Below are positions 42,160 to 51,788 of a stretch of DNA of 64,000 nucleotides, piece by piece. The stretch spans positions 1,980,501 through 2,044,500 of the forward strand of contig NZ_CP040396.1 of assembly GCF_005577435.1 (NCBI RefSeq). Reading direction: 5' to 3'. Origin of the DNA: Paenibacillus algicola (GTDB lineage: Bacteria > Bacillota > Bacilli > Paenibacillales > Paenibacillaceae). Each line of letters opens with the position of its first letter. Positions within the stretch are counted from its first letter, which is position 1. The notes beneath the pieces are model-generated. The model saw nothing but the letters and a program-made list of their open reading frames with translations. It was not told where the DNA came from and ran no database searches. Position numbers and translations under genes: made by a program.

Positions 42160-42588
42160 ATGAAATTTAGTGAAGTGGAGGCAGAGGGATGGGGAGAGTT
42201 GGCGCCATTCGTAGATACCTGCCTGATTCCTTATACGGGTTTGAGCGGGGAAGAGATGCCGTGGGAGGTTACGGCTGCGCTGGAGCGTCTTCGTGACCTG
42301 ATGGATCTGATTGAAATCCCTTTCAAGGGGAGAGTTGTAACTTATCCTGCTCTGCAATATGGCGGTGAAGGGGCATCTGTATTGCTTTCCAGCATTTGCA
42401 GCAAGGCTTCAGCGGCAGGCTTTGCGTATGTCGTCGTCATTACGGCAGACCATGAGCTTAGCCAAGAGGAGGTCCCCGAGTGCTCATTGGTTCTATCCCT
42501 TCCTAAGCTGCAGCAGGAAGCCGGAGTCAAGCTAAAATCCGCAGTAAGTCAATCCATCAGCAAGATGTGGACCGCAAACCTGACATAA
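42160..42588 (+). CDS. ypiF: DUF2487 protein YpiF
   Basis: 142 residues with SD AGAAAGGA before ATG 42160. It matches the YpiF/DUF2487 family by its start (MKFSEVEAEGW), ALQYGG and its place directly before qcrA, as in B. subtilis. There is no signal peptide. The biochemical role is unknown; the steady linkage to the bc complex suggests assembly or regulation, but that is inference. Confidence 0.8.
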   Translation: MKFSEVEAEGWGELAPFVDTCLIPYTGLSGEEMPWEVTAALERLRDLMDLIEIPFKGRVVTYPALQYGGEGASVLLSSICSKASAAGFAYVVVITADHELSQEEVPECSLVLSLPKLQQEAGVKLKSAVSQSISKMWTANLT

Positions 42589-42760
42589 TTGTGACGAAAA
42601 TACGACAATTTCATACAGCGTCCTTGGAAGCGGAGCCAAATTCGGGATTCAAATTCTTGACGGTCAGAGGTGCCTAATATATTATAATTATGTCCTAGTA
42701 ATTCGTGTGATTTTAATCATTGAAAACAAATGATCGGTTGACAAAAGGGGGTTGATACAG

Positions 42761-43306
42761 ATGAATAACAACCACAATGACGAGCATGAAGAGTCGCACA
42801 AACCTCCCCGGCGCAAGGAAATGTCCCGCAGACAATTTCTGACCTATACGTTGGGCGGTGCCACAGCTTACATGGCGGCAGGGGTCGTTATACCTATGGT
42901 CCGCTTCGCCGTAGATCCAATCCTGCAAAAGGGTGAAGACGGATCTTTTGTAAAAGTAGTGGAAGGTAGCAAGATTACCGCCGAGCCACAAGAATTCGAT
43001 TTCGAATTGAAGCAGCAGGACGGCTGGTATAACAGCACTGCACAGCTAACAGCCTGGATTAGCAAGACAGAAGATGGACAGATCGTAGCGCTGTCGCCTG
43101 TCTGCAAGCACTTGGGCTGCATGGTAGGATGGAACAATAATGACAGCCATCCGAATGAATTTTATTGTCCTTGCCACGGCGCCCGCTATACGGCGAACGG
43201 CAAGAACCTGGCTGTTGCGCCGCAACCTCTGGACATGTACGACGTGAAAGAGGAAGGCGGATGGATTTACCTCGGCGCAATCATCCCAAATACAGTAGCA
43301 AAATAG
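42761..43306 (+). CDS. qcrA: menaquinol:cytochrome c reductase Rieske iron-sulfur subunit
   Basis: 181 residues from ATG 42761 (TTG 42752 is also open). The twin-arginine-like SRRQFL (22-27) precedes a membrane helix (about 30-50). The Rieske ligands are Cys115 and His117 (CKHLGC) and Cys136 and His139 (CPCHG); Cys120 and Cys138 would form the stabilising disulfide. It passes electrons from menaquinol towards cytochrome c. Together with the menaquinone genes of this window it is part of the respiratory chain. Confidence 0.95.
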   Translation: MNNNHNDEHEESHKPPRRKEMSRRQFLTYTLGGATAYMAAGVVIPMVRFAVDPILQKGEDGSFVKVVEGSKITAEPQEFDFELKQQDGWYNSTAQLTAWISKTEDGQIVALSPVCKHLGCMVGWNNNDSHPNEFYCPCHGARYTANGKNLAVAPQPLDMYDVKEEGGWIYLGAIIPNTVAK

Positions 43307-43321
43307 GAGGCGTAGATTCGG

Positions 43322-43993
43322 ATGTTAAAGAATGTCTACAACTGGATTGACGAACGTCTCGATATCACGCCGATCTGGAGAGACGTTGCGGACCATGAGG
43401 TTCCGGAACACGTTAACCCTGCGCATCATTTCTCCGCATTTGTATACTGCTTCGGCGGCTTGACGTTTTTTATCACAGTGATTCAGATTCTGTCAGGAAT
43501 GTTCCTGACTATGTACTATGTACCCGATATTATAAACGCTTACGCAAGCGTTGAGTTCCTTCAAACGAAGGTTGCTTTCGGTCAGATCGTCCGGGGCATG
43601 CATCACTGGGGAGCCAGCCTTGTCATTGTTATGATGTTCCTACATACAATGCGGGTATTCTTCACAGGATCCTATAAGGCGCCTCGTGAAATGAACTGGG
43701 TTGTCGGCATGCTGATTTTCTTCGTGATGCTGGGCCTGGGATTAACAGGCTACCTGTTGCCTTGGGATAACAAAGCATACTTTGCGACTAAAGTTACCCT
43801 TGAAATCGCAAACTCTGTGCCTTATCTCGGACCGGTTATTAAGGAACTGCTTCAGGGCGGTACAATTGTAGGGGCCGAGACGCTGACTCGTTTCTTCGCT
43901 ATTCACGTGTTCTTCCTTCCTGCTGTTCTGCTTGCTCTCTTGGTAGGGCACTTTATCATGATCCGCAGACAAGGTATCTCAGGACCACTATAA
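43322..43993 (+). CDS. qcrB: menaquinol:cytochrome c reductase cytochrome b subunit
   Basis: 223 residues, the length of the split b6-type cytochrome b. Four membrane helices hold the two heme pairs: HHWGASLVIVMMFLHTMRVFF and the later FFAIHVFFLPAVLLALLVGHF. The quinone-site loop GLTGYLLPWDNKAYFATKV is typical. It is separated by 15 nt from qcrA and by 19 nt from qcrC. Confidence 0.95.
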   Translation: MLKNVYNWIDERLDITPIWRDVADHEVPEHVNPAHHFSAFVYCFGGLTFFITVIQILSGMFLTMYYVPDIINAYASVEFLQTKVAFGQIVRGMHHWGASLVIVMMFLHTMRVFFTGSYKAPREMNWVVGMLIFFVMLGLGLTGYLLPWDNKAYFATKVTLEIANSVPYLGPVIKELLQGGTIVGAETLTRFFAIHVFFLPAVLLALLVGHFIMIRRQGISGPL

Positions 43994-44012
43994 GAAGAAG
44001 GGAGGCATACTT

Positions 44013-44882
44013 ATGGCACACGGTTTCAAGCCTGATGAAAAAGTTGTATTCGTGGGTGATTCCCGCGTCAAGAAGGGTGCCGGGTTTATTACCCCGCCCG
44101 ATTACACGGCGTATCCGGGAAAGTCGGAAGCCTTTATTCCTAACTTCCTTCTGAAGGAGTGGATGGTAGGGGTTGTCGTGCTCGTAGGCTTTCTGGTTCT
44201 GACAATCTCGGAGCCAGCACCTCTGGGCTACCCGGCAGATCCGGGAGCATCGGTTATTCCGATGCCGGACTGGTACTTTCTCTTTCTGTATGAATACCTG
44301 AAGCTTCCATATGCTTCCGGAGATTATGTTGTACTGGGTACTCTCGGCGTCAGCGGTGTGGCATTTGGCGCATTGCTGCTGGCACCGTTCCTGGACACCG
44401 GCAAAGAACGCCGCTTCTACAAGCGGCCGATCGCTTCCACTCTGATGTTTCTGTCACTGGCGGCTGTTATCTACCTGACCAACGCTGCCTGGACACATTA
44501 CGCACATGAGCTGGAGAAGCAGGGCACAAAGGCAGAGCATATTCTTCGTGAAGAAGAAGCCCATGCGAAGCATGAGCAGGGTCTTCCGACTTCTAATGCA
44601 AAGCAAGCGGAAGAGGAGACCATTGCGATCGTGGATAAAGATAATCCAGCGATGGAGATTTACAAGAAAGCAACCTGCATTGCATGTCATGCTGCCGATC
44701 TGAAGGGTCAGAGCAACGCTCCTGCACTTCTGGGCGTAGGTGACCGACTGAGCAAGGAAGAAATCTCTGAAGTTATCGTTAATGGCCGTGGAGCAATGCC
44801 ATCCATGAGGTCACAGGTAACGGACGAAGAACTGGATCAGCTTGCGACCTGGCTGGCAAGTCAGAAGGCTGAATCAGAATAA
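44013..44882 (+). CDS. qcrC: menaquinol:cytochrome c reductase cytochrome b/c subunit
   Basis: 289 residues. The N-terminal half is the subunit IV-like part of cytochrome b (PADPGASVIPMPDWYFLFLYE includes the conserved PDWYF). The C-terminal half carries a covalent heme: CIACH (about 228-232) and a Met ligand in RGAMPSM. This b-c fusion is the Firmicutes form. A strong terminator follows at 44901. Confidence 0.95.
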   Translation: MAHGFKPDEKVVFVGDSRVKKGAGFITPPDYTAYPGKSEAFIPNFLLKEWMVGVVVLVGFLVLTISEPAPLGYPADPGASVIPMPDWYFLFLYEYLKLPYASGDYVVLGTLGVSGVAFGALLLAPFLDTGKERRFYKRPIASTLMFLSLAAVIYLTNAAWTHYAHELEKQGTKAEHILREEEAHAKHEQGLPTSNAKQAEEETIAIVDKDNPAMEIYKKATCIACHAADLKGQSNAPALLGVGDRLSKEEISEVIVNGRGAMPSMRSQVTDEELDQLATWLASQKAESE

Positions 44883-44900
44883 GTAAGTTAAGCCACAATA

Positions 44901-44933
44901 AACCTGATCGTATTCTGCGATCAGGTTTTTTTG
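44901..44933 (+). terminator. intrinsic terminator after qcrC
   Basis: AACCTGATCG pairs with CGATCAGGTT around TATTCTG, then seven T. Confidence 0.88.
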
Positions 44934-44952
44934 TAGAGGAGGTAGTGTAAGC

Positions 44953-45603
44953 TTGAACATCAAGTATTTCTGGAGCCGTGAGTTTCTGGCAAAGTCATGG
45001 TTTCTATGGCTGCTGCTGATCTGTAACGGCCTCGGTACAATCTATGGATACATTTGGTACGGAGCACAGCTTCAATATACAGCGGAATTCCGTCCATGGT
45101 GGCAGCTGCCATTTGTCCCGGATAGTCCCACTGCGAGCTTGTTTTTTTGCCTTGCACTCATCCTGCTGCTGTATCCGCCAAAGAGAATGGCAGGCATTCT
45201 CCTGCAGCCACTGATACAAGCTCTTGCCGTCGTAACCTCTATTAAATATGGCATATGGGCCTGTGTCATGATCTTTGCAGGCGCAGCGCAGGGCAATGAG
45301 CTGGTGTGGCAGGACTGGATGTTAGTAGCGTCTCATTCAGCCATGGCGATAGAGGTGCTCCTGTACGTGCGTTTATTTCATCTCCAAAGCCCGGCATTAA
45401 TTGCTGCGATCACGTATACACTGCTGAATGATATGATTGATTATTCGTTTATGGTCTTCCCTTGGCTTCCTTCTGTGTTAAATGACGATCTGATTGCTGT
45501 AGAGGTATTCACCTTCAGCTTGACGCTCTTTAGCGGTGCTTTAGCCTGGTGGGCCATGCGGGCAGCCGGACGTGCACCTCGTGATATGATAACTGGACGA
45601 TAA
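44953..45603 (+). CDS. ypjA: DUF1405 membrane protein YpjA
   Basis: 216 residues from TTG 44953 with SD GAGGAGG (44936-44942). Six hydrophobic segments are visible. The start FLWLLLICNGLGTIYGYIWY, then WWQLPFVPDSPTASLFF, are typical of DUF1405. The gene follows qcrABC as in B. subtilis. No enzymatic residues stand out and its function is unknown. Confidence 0.85.
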   Translation: MNIKYFWSREFLAKSWFLWLLLICNGLGTIYGYIWYGAQLQYTAEFRPWWQLPFVPDSPTASLFFCLALILLLYPPKRMAGILLQPLIQALAVVTSIKYGIWACVMIFAGAAQGNELVWQDWMLVASHSAMAIEVLLYVRLFHLQSPALIAAITYTLLNDMIDYSFMVFPWLPSVLNDDLIAVEVFTFSLTLFSGALAWWAMRAAGRAPRDMITGR

Positions 45604-45659
45604 CCCATGTTCTATAAATTCCACCTGCAGCATATCCATAGCTTCAGGAGGGATGTCCT

Positions 45660-46508
45660 ATGATTTCCAAAATGACTCACAGCGGCTTCATGCTGGCTGT
45701 TTTCCTGGCTATATGGACTCTCTGGGGAGTGTCGCCAGTCTGGGGCAGTCACTCAGGCAGCAATCAGAAGCCGGCGCCGGCAGCTAAACTGCAGGCTGAG
45801 GCTTTGGTTAAAGAAACAGAGCAGCTTTACAAGCTGGTGCAGGAGGGAAAGGTAGAAGAAGTCAAGCAATCCCTGCGCAAGGTGCAGCAGCAATTCGAAG
45901 CTTCTTCCTTTCAGGGACTGACCACTGTGGAGGGTATTCAGGCCTTAGCTGAAACCATTGTGGAGATGAAGGAAACTACCGCCAGAGCTCAGCTGGAGCC
46001 GGAACAATGGATGATTGCTGCAGGTAAGCTGAGGCTGGCCGCAGATAGCCTGACTCATCCCAAGGACGGGATCTGGCTTCAATATTACAAGGTGCTCCGA
46101 GAGGATCTGCAGCAGGTAGAGATTAGCGCCGCCAAGCAGGACAGGCCGGGGATGAAGGCAGCGTTCACCCGTCTTCATGATCATTATGAGCTCATCCGGC
46201 CTGCCGTTATCGTTCAGCGCAAGCCGGAAGAGGTATCCATGATGGATTCCTGGCTTTCCTTTGCCAAGGGTGCTGTATCCAATGCTCCCTATGCAGAGGC
46301 CAAGAAGGCTGCTGCCCAGGGAGATGAACTGCTAAATCTGCTCTTCGGGAAAAAGAAGGATGAGCCCGTTCTGGCTCCATTGGGAGAAGCCCGTGGGCCT
46401 TGGCTGGGTCAGCTGTTATTGCCGGCCTTTATTTTGGCGGCGTTAACTTTTGCGGGGTACCGTAAATATAAAGGAGCCTATGATGGCTATCGCCCTTGGT
46501 CTCCCTAA
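45660..46508 (+). CDS. ypjB: sporulation protein YpjB
   Basis: 282 residues. The first 30 form a signal peptide. A helical extracytoplasmic domain covers about 40-240, and one C-terminal membrane helix about 250-268 (LLLPAFILAALTFAGY). The match to YpjB rests on this layout and on the position after ypjA. In B. subtilis ypjB is expressed in the mother cell during sporulation; its precise role is unknown. Confidence 0.8.
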   Translation: MISKMTHSGFMLAVFLAIWTLWGVSPVWGSHSGSNQKPAPAAKLQAEALVKETEQLYKLVQEGKVEEVKQSLRKVQQQFEASSFQGLTTVEGIQALAETIVEMKETTARAQLEPEQWMIAAGKLRLAADSLTHPKDGIWLQYYKVLREDLQQVEISAAKQDRPGMKAAFTRLHDHYELIRPAVIVQRKPEEVSMMDSWLSFAKGAVSNAPYAEAKKAAAQGDELLNLLFGKKKDEPVLAPLGEARGPWLGQLLLPAFILAALTFAGYRKYKGAYDGYRPWSP

Positions 46509-46529
46509 ATATAGGTGCAACCTTCCTTA

Positions 46530-46563
46530 AGACTAGCCCTGATTCCAGGGCTAGTCTTCTTCT
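46530..46563. terminator. bidirectional terminator between ypjB and the YitT gene
   Basis: AAGACTAGCCCTG (46530-46542) pairs perfectly with CAGGGCTAGTCTT (46547-46559). The stop codon of the minus-strand gene lies inside the 3' arm. Confidence 0.85.
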
Positions 46564-47423
46564 TTAAATCCTTCGCCATGCACATCATGAACATCGCTGA
46601 CAATGATAAAAGCTCTGGGATCCAGAGACTTCGCAATGCTGTTCAATCGCCGGATTTCCTGTCTGGACACGACACAGTAGGCCATCTGACGGGCCTCTCT
46701 GGAATAGCCGCCAACAACTGGAATCAGGGTCACCCCGCGGTCCAGCTCGGAAGTGATCTTATCCGCGATCGCGGGAGCTTGATCGCTGATTATGGTGAAG
46801 GCTTTGGCGGCATAGGCGCCTTCTTGAATAAAATCAATGACTCGTGAGGCAATGAATACCGTGACGAGCGTATACAGGATTTTGGCTAGCGGAATGTAAA
46901 GAATGGACACACCGATAATGAGAATATCCAGCCCGAGAATGACCTGTCCCATGCTGAAGCCAAATCTACGGTTTAAAATTCTTGCGATGATGTCCGAGCC
47001 GCCGGTCGTTCCTCCGAACCGAAACACAATGCCGAGCCCTGCGCCGAGAGTCACACCTGCATACAAAGAAGCTAGAATGTAATCTTGTTCTGTTCGGAAA
47101 GGGACAATCCAGCCGGAATGAATGGCCACCTCCAGAATCCAGAGAAAAAAAGTCAGTGAAACAATGCCGATTCCGGTGTAGATGGATTGCTGTCCTCCTA
47201 ATATTTTCATTCCGAGCAGGAAGATGGGCACATTGATGATGATGGTGGAAAGGGAAGGCGATACACCGAAAGCATAATTTAACAGCACGGTAATCCCGGT
47301 TACGCCGCCCTCCATCAGCTCGTTTGGAATGATAAAGTACAGCAGTCCGAAGGCATAGACAGCGGTTCCTGCCAGAATTGGAATGACCGCTTTCAGATGA
47401 ATTAACAGCTTGGCTACCGTCAC
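46551..47423 (-). CDS. YitT-family membrane protein (YpjC)
   Basis: 290 residues from GTG with SD GTGAGGAA on the minus strand. Five to six membrane helices come first (about 13-190; GGVTGITVLLNY and FRFGGTTGGSDIIARI are family blocks). A C-terminal soluble DUF2179 domain (about 205-285) ends with FIIVSDVHDVHGEGF. In B. subtilis ypjC lies at the same place. The substrate or role is unknown. The 220 nt to mazG form a divergent promoter region without a clear box. Confidence 0.85.
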   Translation of the reverse strand: MTVAKLLIHLKAVIPILAGTAVYAFGLLYFIIPNELMEGGVTGITVLLNYAFGVSPSLSTIIINVPIFLLGMKILGGQQSIYTGIGIVSLTFFLWILEVAIHSGWIVPFRTEQDYILASLYAGVTLGAGLGIVFRFGGTTGGSDIIARILNRRFGFSMGQVILGLDILIIGVSILYIPLAKILYTLVTVFIASRVIDFIQEGAYAAKAFTIISDQAPAIADKITSELDRGVTLIPVVGGYSREARQMAYCVVSRQEIRRLNSIAKSLDPRAFIIVSDVHDVHGEGFKEED

Positions 47424-47646
47424 AGCAATTCCTCACATCCCCTATAGAATAAGTATTTCTTCGTCATTTCTCCCGTTGCTCTCCATAGTATGCCAAATTG
47501 AAGTGATAATAAAAAATAATTTGTTTTCAAATCGTCTTTACGATAACATAGGTTTAAAACGTTGCCGCATATGCTGTCGATGAATTACAGAAAAGCGGCC
47601 GCGAATAACGGCATGTCATATGCTGGCGTGGGAAAGGGGTAAGTGC

Positions 47647-47976
47647 TTGGAGAAGTCTATGGCTGAGATGCAGCGCGAAGTGGACCGGTACATCTCTCAG
47701 TTTAAGGAAGGATATTTCAGTCCCTTATCCATGATGGCCCGAATGACAGAAGAAGTCGGGGAGCTTGCACGAGAAGTGAACCACCGCTTTGGAGAGAAGC
47801 CGAAAAAGGCGGATGAAGAAGAGAACTCCATTGAGATGGAGCTGGGTGATATTTTGTTCATTGCCATTTGCTTTGCCAATGCGCAGGGGATTGACTTGGC
47901 TGCGGCGCATGATAAGGTCATGCACAAATTTAATACGCGTGATAAAGACCGGTGGACTCGAATAAACACCGATTAG
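47647..47976 (+). CDS. MazG-type nucleotide pyrophosphohydrolase (YpjD)
   Basis: 109 residues from TTG 47647 with SD AAAGGGG. The metal-binding MazG motif is visible as EEVGELAREV then ENSIEMELGDILFIAICFAN, with the EExxE...ExxD acidic residues. Such small all-alpha enzymes cut nucleoside triphosphates (often non-canonical) to monophosphate and pyrophosphate. The position before dapB matches B. subtilis ypjD. Confidence 0.88.
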   Translation: MEKSMAEMQREVDRYISQFKEGYFSPLSMMARMTEEVGELAREVNHRFGEKPKKADEEENSIEMELGDILFIAICFANAQGIDLAAAHDKVMHKFNTRDKDRWTRINTD

Positions 47977-48027
47977 GCTCTATTTACATATGCTGTACCA
48001 AACCTGAACGCAGGGGAGGAACAGCCA

Positions 48028-48558
48028 TTGAACAATAACCCGTATATTCAAAATGCCTACCGCTGCATCCTGCAGAACGATTTTGAAGAGGCGATTCGCT
48101 GGTTTGAACAGGCTTTGCAGGCGAACCCGGGGGACGCAGAGGTGCATTACCGCTGCTCGATCACGTACGGTCGCAGCGGATACCTGGAGCAGGCTGTGCT
48201 GCATGCGGAGAAAGCATCAGCCTTGCAGCCGGACCAGCCTGCTTATGTGCTGCATCTTCAGCATTTGCAGGCCCGGACGCTGGTGCAGGGGGCCCGGAAG
48301 CTGCTGGAGCAGCCGGAACAATACACTTCCACAGCGCTGTATCAGGCGGTCCAGCAGTTGAAGCAGGCGGTGTCCCTGGACCCGCTGGATCCGGAAGCGT
48401 ATGTATGGCTTGCCATGGTTTACAGTGAGCTGAATGAGCATGCCTTGGCCATGGCAGCCTTGAAGGATGTCATTGGGCTATATCCGCAGGAAAGCAGTCT
48501 GCAGCAATTAATGGAAGAACTTAAAAAACGCTTGAAGCTATATATGCATGATTCATAA
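48028..48558 (+). CDS. TPR-repeat protein
   Basis: 176 residues from TTG 48028 with SD GGGGAGG. It contains about three to four tetratricopeptide repeats (AYRCILQNDFEEAIRWFEQA, RSGYLEQAVLHAEKASALQP, AVQQLKQAVSLDPLDPEAYV). It is probably a scaffold for protein contacts. It is placed between mazG and dapB; B. subtilis has no such gene there. Partner unknown. Confidence 0.8.
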   Translation: MNNNPYIQNAYRCILQNDFEEAIRWFEQALQANPGDAEVHYRCSITYGRSGYLEQAVLHAEKASALQPDQPAYVLHLQHLQARTLVQGARKLLEQPEQYTSTALYQAVQQLKQAVSLDPLDPEAYVWLAMVYSELNEHALAMAALKDVIGLYPQESSLQQLMEELKKRLKLYMHDS

Positions 48559-48577
48559 CAACATCGGAGGGAATACA

Positions 48578-49381
48578 ATGTCTAACCTAATCAGAGTGGC
48601 CGTGATCGGTGCAGGCGGCCGTATGGGCAAGGAAGTTGTGAAGCTGGTATTGCAGGATGAGGAGCTGGAGCTTGCCTGTGCCGTTGGAATGAGCGATAGC
48701 GGCAAGGATGCCGCTTCGCTGGTGGGCCTGCCGCCATGCGGAGTTATCGTAACCTCAGATCTCGAGCTGGCGCTTGTAGAGAGCAAGCCGGATGTTATGG
48801 TGGATTTCACAAATCCGCAGTCGGCTTATGGTAACACTGCGCTGGCCATTAAGCACGGTGTAAGGCCTGTGATGGGAACGACCGGGTTTACATCGGAGCA
48901 GATTGAAGATCTGGACAAGCAGTGTCAGGACAAGGGAATCGGCGGCCTGATCGCCCCGAACTTTTCCATCGGCGCTATTTTGATGATGAAATTTGCAGCT
49001 CAAGCCGCGAAATATTTGCCGCATGTCGAAATTATTGAAACGCACGGAGACCAGAAGCTGGATGCCCCTTCCGGCACCTCCATCAAGACCGCGGAGCTGA
49101 TTGCAGCGAACCGGGAGGAGCTGAGACAAGGCAATCCGAGCGAGGAGGAAGTCATTGAGGGCGCACGCGGCGGCTATTACAATGGCTTCAGAATCCACAG
49201 TGTCCGCCTGCCTGGCGTATTTGCCCAGCAGGAGGTTATTTTCGGCGGCTTCGGACAAAGCCTGAAAATTCGCCATGACTCCTACGAGCGCGCAGGCTAC
49301 ATGCCTGGCGTAAAAATGGCGGTACAGAAGGTTATGGAATATACAGGGATGATTTACGGCTTCGATCATTTTATTGAGTAG
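48578..49381 (+). CDS. dapB: 4-hydroxy-tetrahydrodipicolinate reductase
   Basis: 267 residues from ATG 48578 (SD CGGAGGG). The NAD(P) loop is [13 protein letters not shown]. The catalytic region reads [15 protein letters not shown], where the catalytic His and Lys are kept. The second His of the usual ExHHxxKxDAPSGTA is Gly here. It reduces the dihydrodipicolinate precursor for lysine, meso-diaminopimelate and, in sporulating cells, dipicolinate. Confidence 0.95.
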   Translation: MSNLIRVAVIGAGGRMGKEVVKLVLQDEELELACAVGMSDSGKDAASLVGLPPCGVIVTSDLELALVESKPDVMVDFTNPQSAYGNTALAIKHGVRPVMGTTGFTSEQIEDLDKQCQDKGIGGLIAPNFSIGAILMMKFAAQAAKYLPHVEIIETHGDQKLDAPSGTSIKTAELIAANREELRQGNPSEEEVIEGARGGYYNGFRIHSVRLPGVFAQQEVIFGGFGQSLKIRHDSYERAGYMPGVKMAVQKVMEYTGMIYGFDHFIE

Positions 49382-49400
49382 AGAGAAGAGGAGAAACCAT

Positions 49401-49823
49401 ATGATGAATATCGCTTTTATCGCTCACGACCGGAAGAAAGAGGAAATGGTTAACTTCGTGCTTGCTTATGAAAGTGTGTTCGAGGACCACAAGCTGTTCT
49501 CCACCGGGACTACCGGCACGAGAATCATGGAACAGACCTCACTCCAGATCGAACGATTTGCCTCCGGTCCGCTCGGGGGAGATCAGCAGATCGGCGCTAT
49601 GGTAGCGCAGAACGAGATGGATTTAATTATTTTTCTGCGGGATCCGTTAATGGCTCAGCCGCATGAACCGGACATAAATGCACTGCTTCGTCTGTGTGAT
49701 GTATACGGGATTCCGTTAGCTACAAATATTGCAACCGCCGAAGTGCTGGTCAAGGCTCTTGACCGGGGCGATCTAGGCTGGCGCGAGCTGGTACACAAGT
49801 ACAAGCCGGGTGTAGATCAGTGA
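49401..49823 (+). CDS. mgsA: methylglyoxal synthase
   Basis: 140 residues from ATG 49401 with SD AGAGGAGA. Diagnostic segments are [37 protein letters not shown] (catalytic Asp), and [15 protein letters not shown]. It turns dihydroxyacetone phosphate into methylglyoxal as an overflow of glycolysis. The linkage dapB-mgsA-bshB1-bshA is that of B. subtilis. Bacillithiol made by the next two genes helps detoxify methylglyoxal. Confidence 0.95.
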   Translation: MMNIAFIAHDRKKEEMVNFVLAYESVFEDHKLFSTGTTGTRIMEQTSLQIERFASGPLGGDQQIGAMVAQNEMDLIIFLRDPLMAQPHEPDINALLRLCDVYGIPLATNIATAEVLVKALDRGDLGWRELVHKYKPGVDQ

Positions 49824-50536
49824 TGACAGAGCCGCTCAAGCTGGATATTCTGGTCTTTGGCGCGCACTCTGATGACGCCGAGATTGGGATGGCCGGCACA
49901 ATTGCGAAGCATACCACTGCGGGTTATGCGGTGGGAATTTGTGATCTGACAAAGGCGGAGATGTCCTCCAATGGAACCGTAGAGCTGAGGCTTACCGAAG
50001 CGGAGTCGGCTGCACGTTCGCTCGAATTGAGTCTGCGCTGCAACCTGGATCTGCCCGATCGAGGCCTTTTTATAACGCCAGAGCATATTGCGCCAATTGT
50101 TGAGGTTATTCGCACCTATCAGCCTTCTGTCGTGTTTGCGCCGTACTGGGAGGATCGTCATCCGGATCATGTGGCCTGCAGCCGGCTGGTAGAAGAAGCG
50201 GTGTTCAATGCCAAGCTGAGACGGTACATGCCGGATCTTCCGCCCGTCCATGTGAAGCAGCTCTATTACTATTTCATTAATGATTTGGGCAAGGCGGATA
50301 TGATTGTAGATATCACTGAATACTATGACCATAAGATAAAGGCACTATCCTGCTATCAGTCCCAATTTGAAAAAGGCAATCCCGACTCCGTATCAACACC
50401 GCTCACGGAAGGGTATATTGAACGTGTACGGGCTCGCGATTCTTTGCTGGGACAGCGCAGCTTGATTCCCTATGCAGAAGGCTTTGCCTCCAAGACGCCG
50501 ATTCCCGTTCATCTGTTTGACACCATGAAAGCATAA
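49823..50536 (+). CDS. bshB1: bacillithiol biosynthesis deacetylase BshB1
   Basis: 237 residues from ATG 49823 (GTG 49820 also open) overlapping mgsA. The LmbE/PIG-L metal motif reads FGAHSDDAEIG, a variant of AHPDD, and a second motif is DRHPDHVACSRLV. It removes the acetyl group from N-acetylglucosaminyl-malate in the second step of bacillithiol synthesis. Confidence 0.93.
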   Translation: MTEPLKLDILVFGAHSDDAEIGMAGTIAKHTTAGYAVGICDLTKAEMSSNGTVELRLTEAESAARSLELSLRCNLDLPDRGLFITPEHIAPIVEVIRTYQPSVVFAPYWEDRHPDHVACSRLVEEAVFNAKLRRYMPDLPPVHVKQLYYYFINDLGKADMIVDITEYYDHKIKALSCYQSQFEKGNPDSVSTPLTEGYIERVRARDSLLGQRSLIPYAEGFASKTPIPVHLFDTMKA

Positions 50537-50573
50537 ACATAAGTACATAGTGTGCGTGAAGGAGGTTGATCCC

Positions 50574-51734
50574 GTGAAACAAAAGCCGCTCAAGATCGGC
50601 ATCACCTGTTATCCCTCCCTTGGAGGCTCCGGGGTTGTGGCAACGGAGCTGGGAAAGCTGCTGGCAGAGCAAGGGCATCAGGTGCACTTTATTGCCCACA
50701 GCATTCCTTTTCGCCTGGGAGCTTTTCATAAAAATATTTTCTATCATGAAGTTGAAGTGAACGACTATTATGTGTTCCGCTATCCACCATATGATTTGTC
50801 TCTTGCGACCAAGATGGCGCAAGTGGCAAATATGCAGCAGCTGGACGTGATGCATGTTCACTATGCGGTGCCGCATGCGGTATGTGCTTTTTTGGCCAAG
50901 CAGATGGTTGGTGACCGATTGAAGGTGGTCACGACACTGCATGGAACAGATATTACAGTGCTGGCGCAGGACGAATCCTTGAAGGATCTCATTCGGCTGG
51001 CCATTAACGAAAGTGACGCGGTGACGGCCGTGTCCCAGGATTTGATTGCGGAGACGCGCTCGGTGCTGGATATCTCCCGGGAGATTGACCTGACCTATAA
51101 CTTTGTGGATCCCCGGGTCTATTACCCGAAGGACTCGGCTTCGCTGCGCCGGGATTATGCACAGCCCCATGAGAAAGTGCTGATGCACATCTCGAACTTC
51201 CGTCCGGTGAAGCGGGTACAGGATGTGGTCGATATATTTGCCCGGGTTCGTGGGGAGCTGCCTGCGAAGCTGCTGCTGGTCGGCGAAGGACCGGATCTGC
51301 CGAAGATTCAGTGCAGAATCCAGGAGCTGGGTCTTGCGGACGATGTGCATTTTCTGGGCAAACAGGATGAAATTGCACATGTGCTGTCTATGGCGGACGT
51401 ATTGCTGCTGCCTTCCGAGAAGGAAAGCTTCGGACTGGTCGCGCTGGAGGCGATGGCTTGTGGAGTACCAACCATTGGCTCTACTGCTGGAGGCATTCCG
51501 GAGTTGGTTACCCATGGAGAGACCGGATTCCTGGCACCGATTGGTGATAGTCATGCCATGGCCGGATACGCGATGGAGCTGCTCAGAAATGACGCGCTTG
51601 CCGAGCGTCTGAAGGCCGCTTGTCTGAAGCGTGCCAAAACGGAATTTTGCAATGAGAAAATTCGCAGCAAATATGAAGAAATTTATTACCGGGTATTAGG
51701 GCAGAAAGCGGAGGATCCATCTCCTGTGTGCTAG
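50574..51734 (+). CDS. bshA: N-acetyl-alpha-D-glucosaminyl L-malate synthase
   Basis: 386 residues from GTG 50574 with SD AAGGAGG (50560-50566). A GT4 glycosyltransferase: [20 protein letters not shown] at the start, a donor-site part LLLVGEGPD, and [20 protein letters not shown]. It links GlcNAc from UDP-GlcNAc to malate, the first step of bacillithiol synthesis. BshC, the last enzyme, is not in this window. Confidence 0.94.
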   Translation: MKQKPLKIGITCYPSLGGSGVVATELGKLLAEQGHQVHFIAHSIPFRLGAFHKNIFYHEVEVNDYYVFRYPPYDLSLATKMAQVANMQQLDVMHVHYAVPHAVCAFLAKQMVGDRLKVVTTLHGTDITVLAQDESLKDLIRLAINESDAVTAVSQDLIAETRSVLDISREIDLTYNFVDPRVYYPKDSASLRRDYAQPHEKVLMHISNFRPVKRVQDVVDIFARVRGELPAKLLLVGEGPDLPKIQCRIQELGLADDVHFLGKQDEIAHVLSMADVLLLPSEKESFGLVALEAMACGVPTIGSTAGGIPELVTHGETGFLAPIGDSHAMAGYAMELLRNDALAERLKAACLKRAKTEFCNEKIRSKYEEIYYRVLGQKAEDPSPVC

Positions 51735-51788
51735 CAGGGAATGGTTCTTCAGCTTTTTGCTGTTTGTATCGAGAGGAACAGGGGTGCC

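Noticed and set aside
50403..51554. 383-residue open frame on the minus strand
   Set aside because: It lies antisense over bshB1/bshA, which have complete family motifs. The translation is rich in His, Arg and Gln without domains, as expected for a shadow frame.
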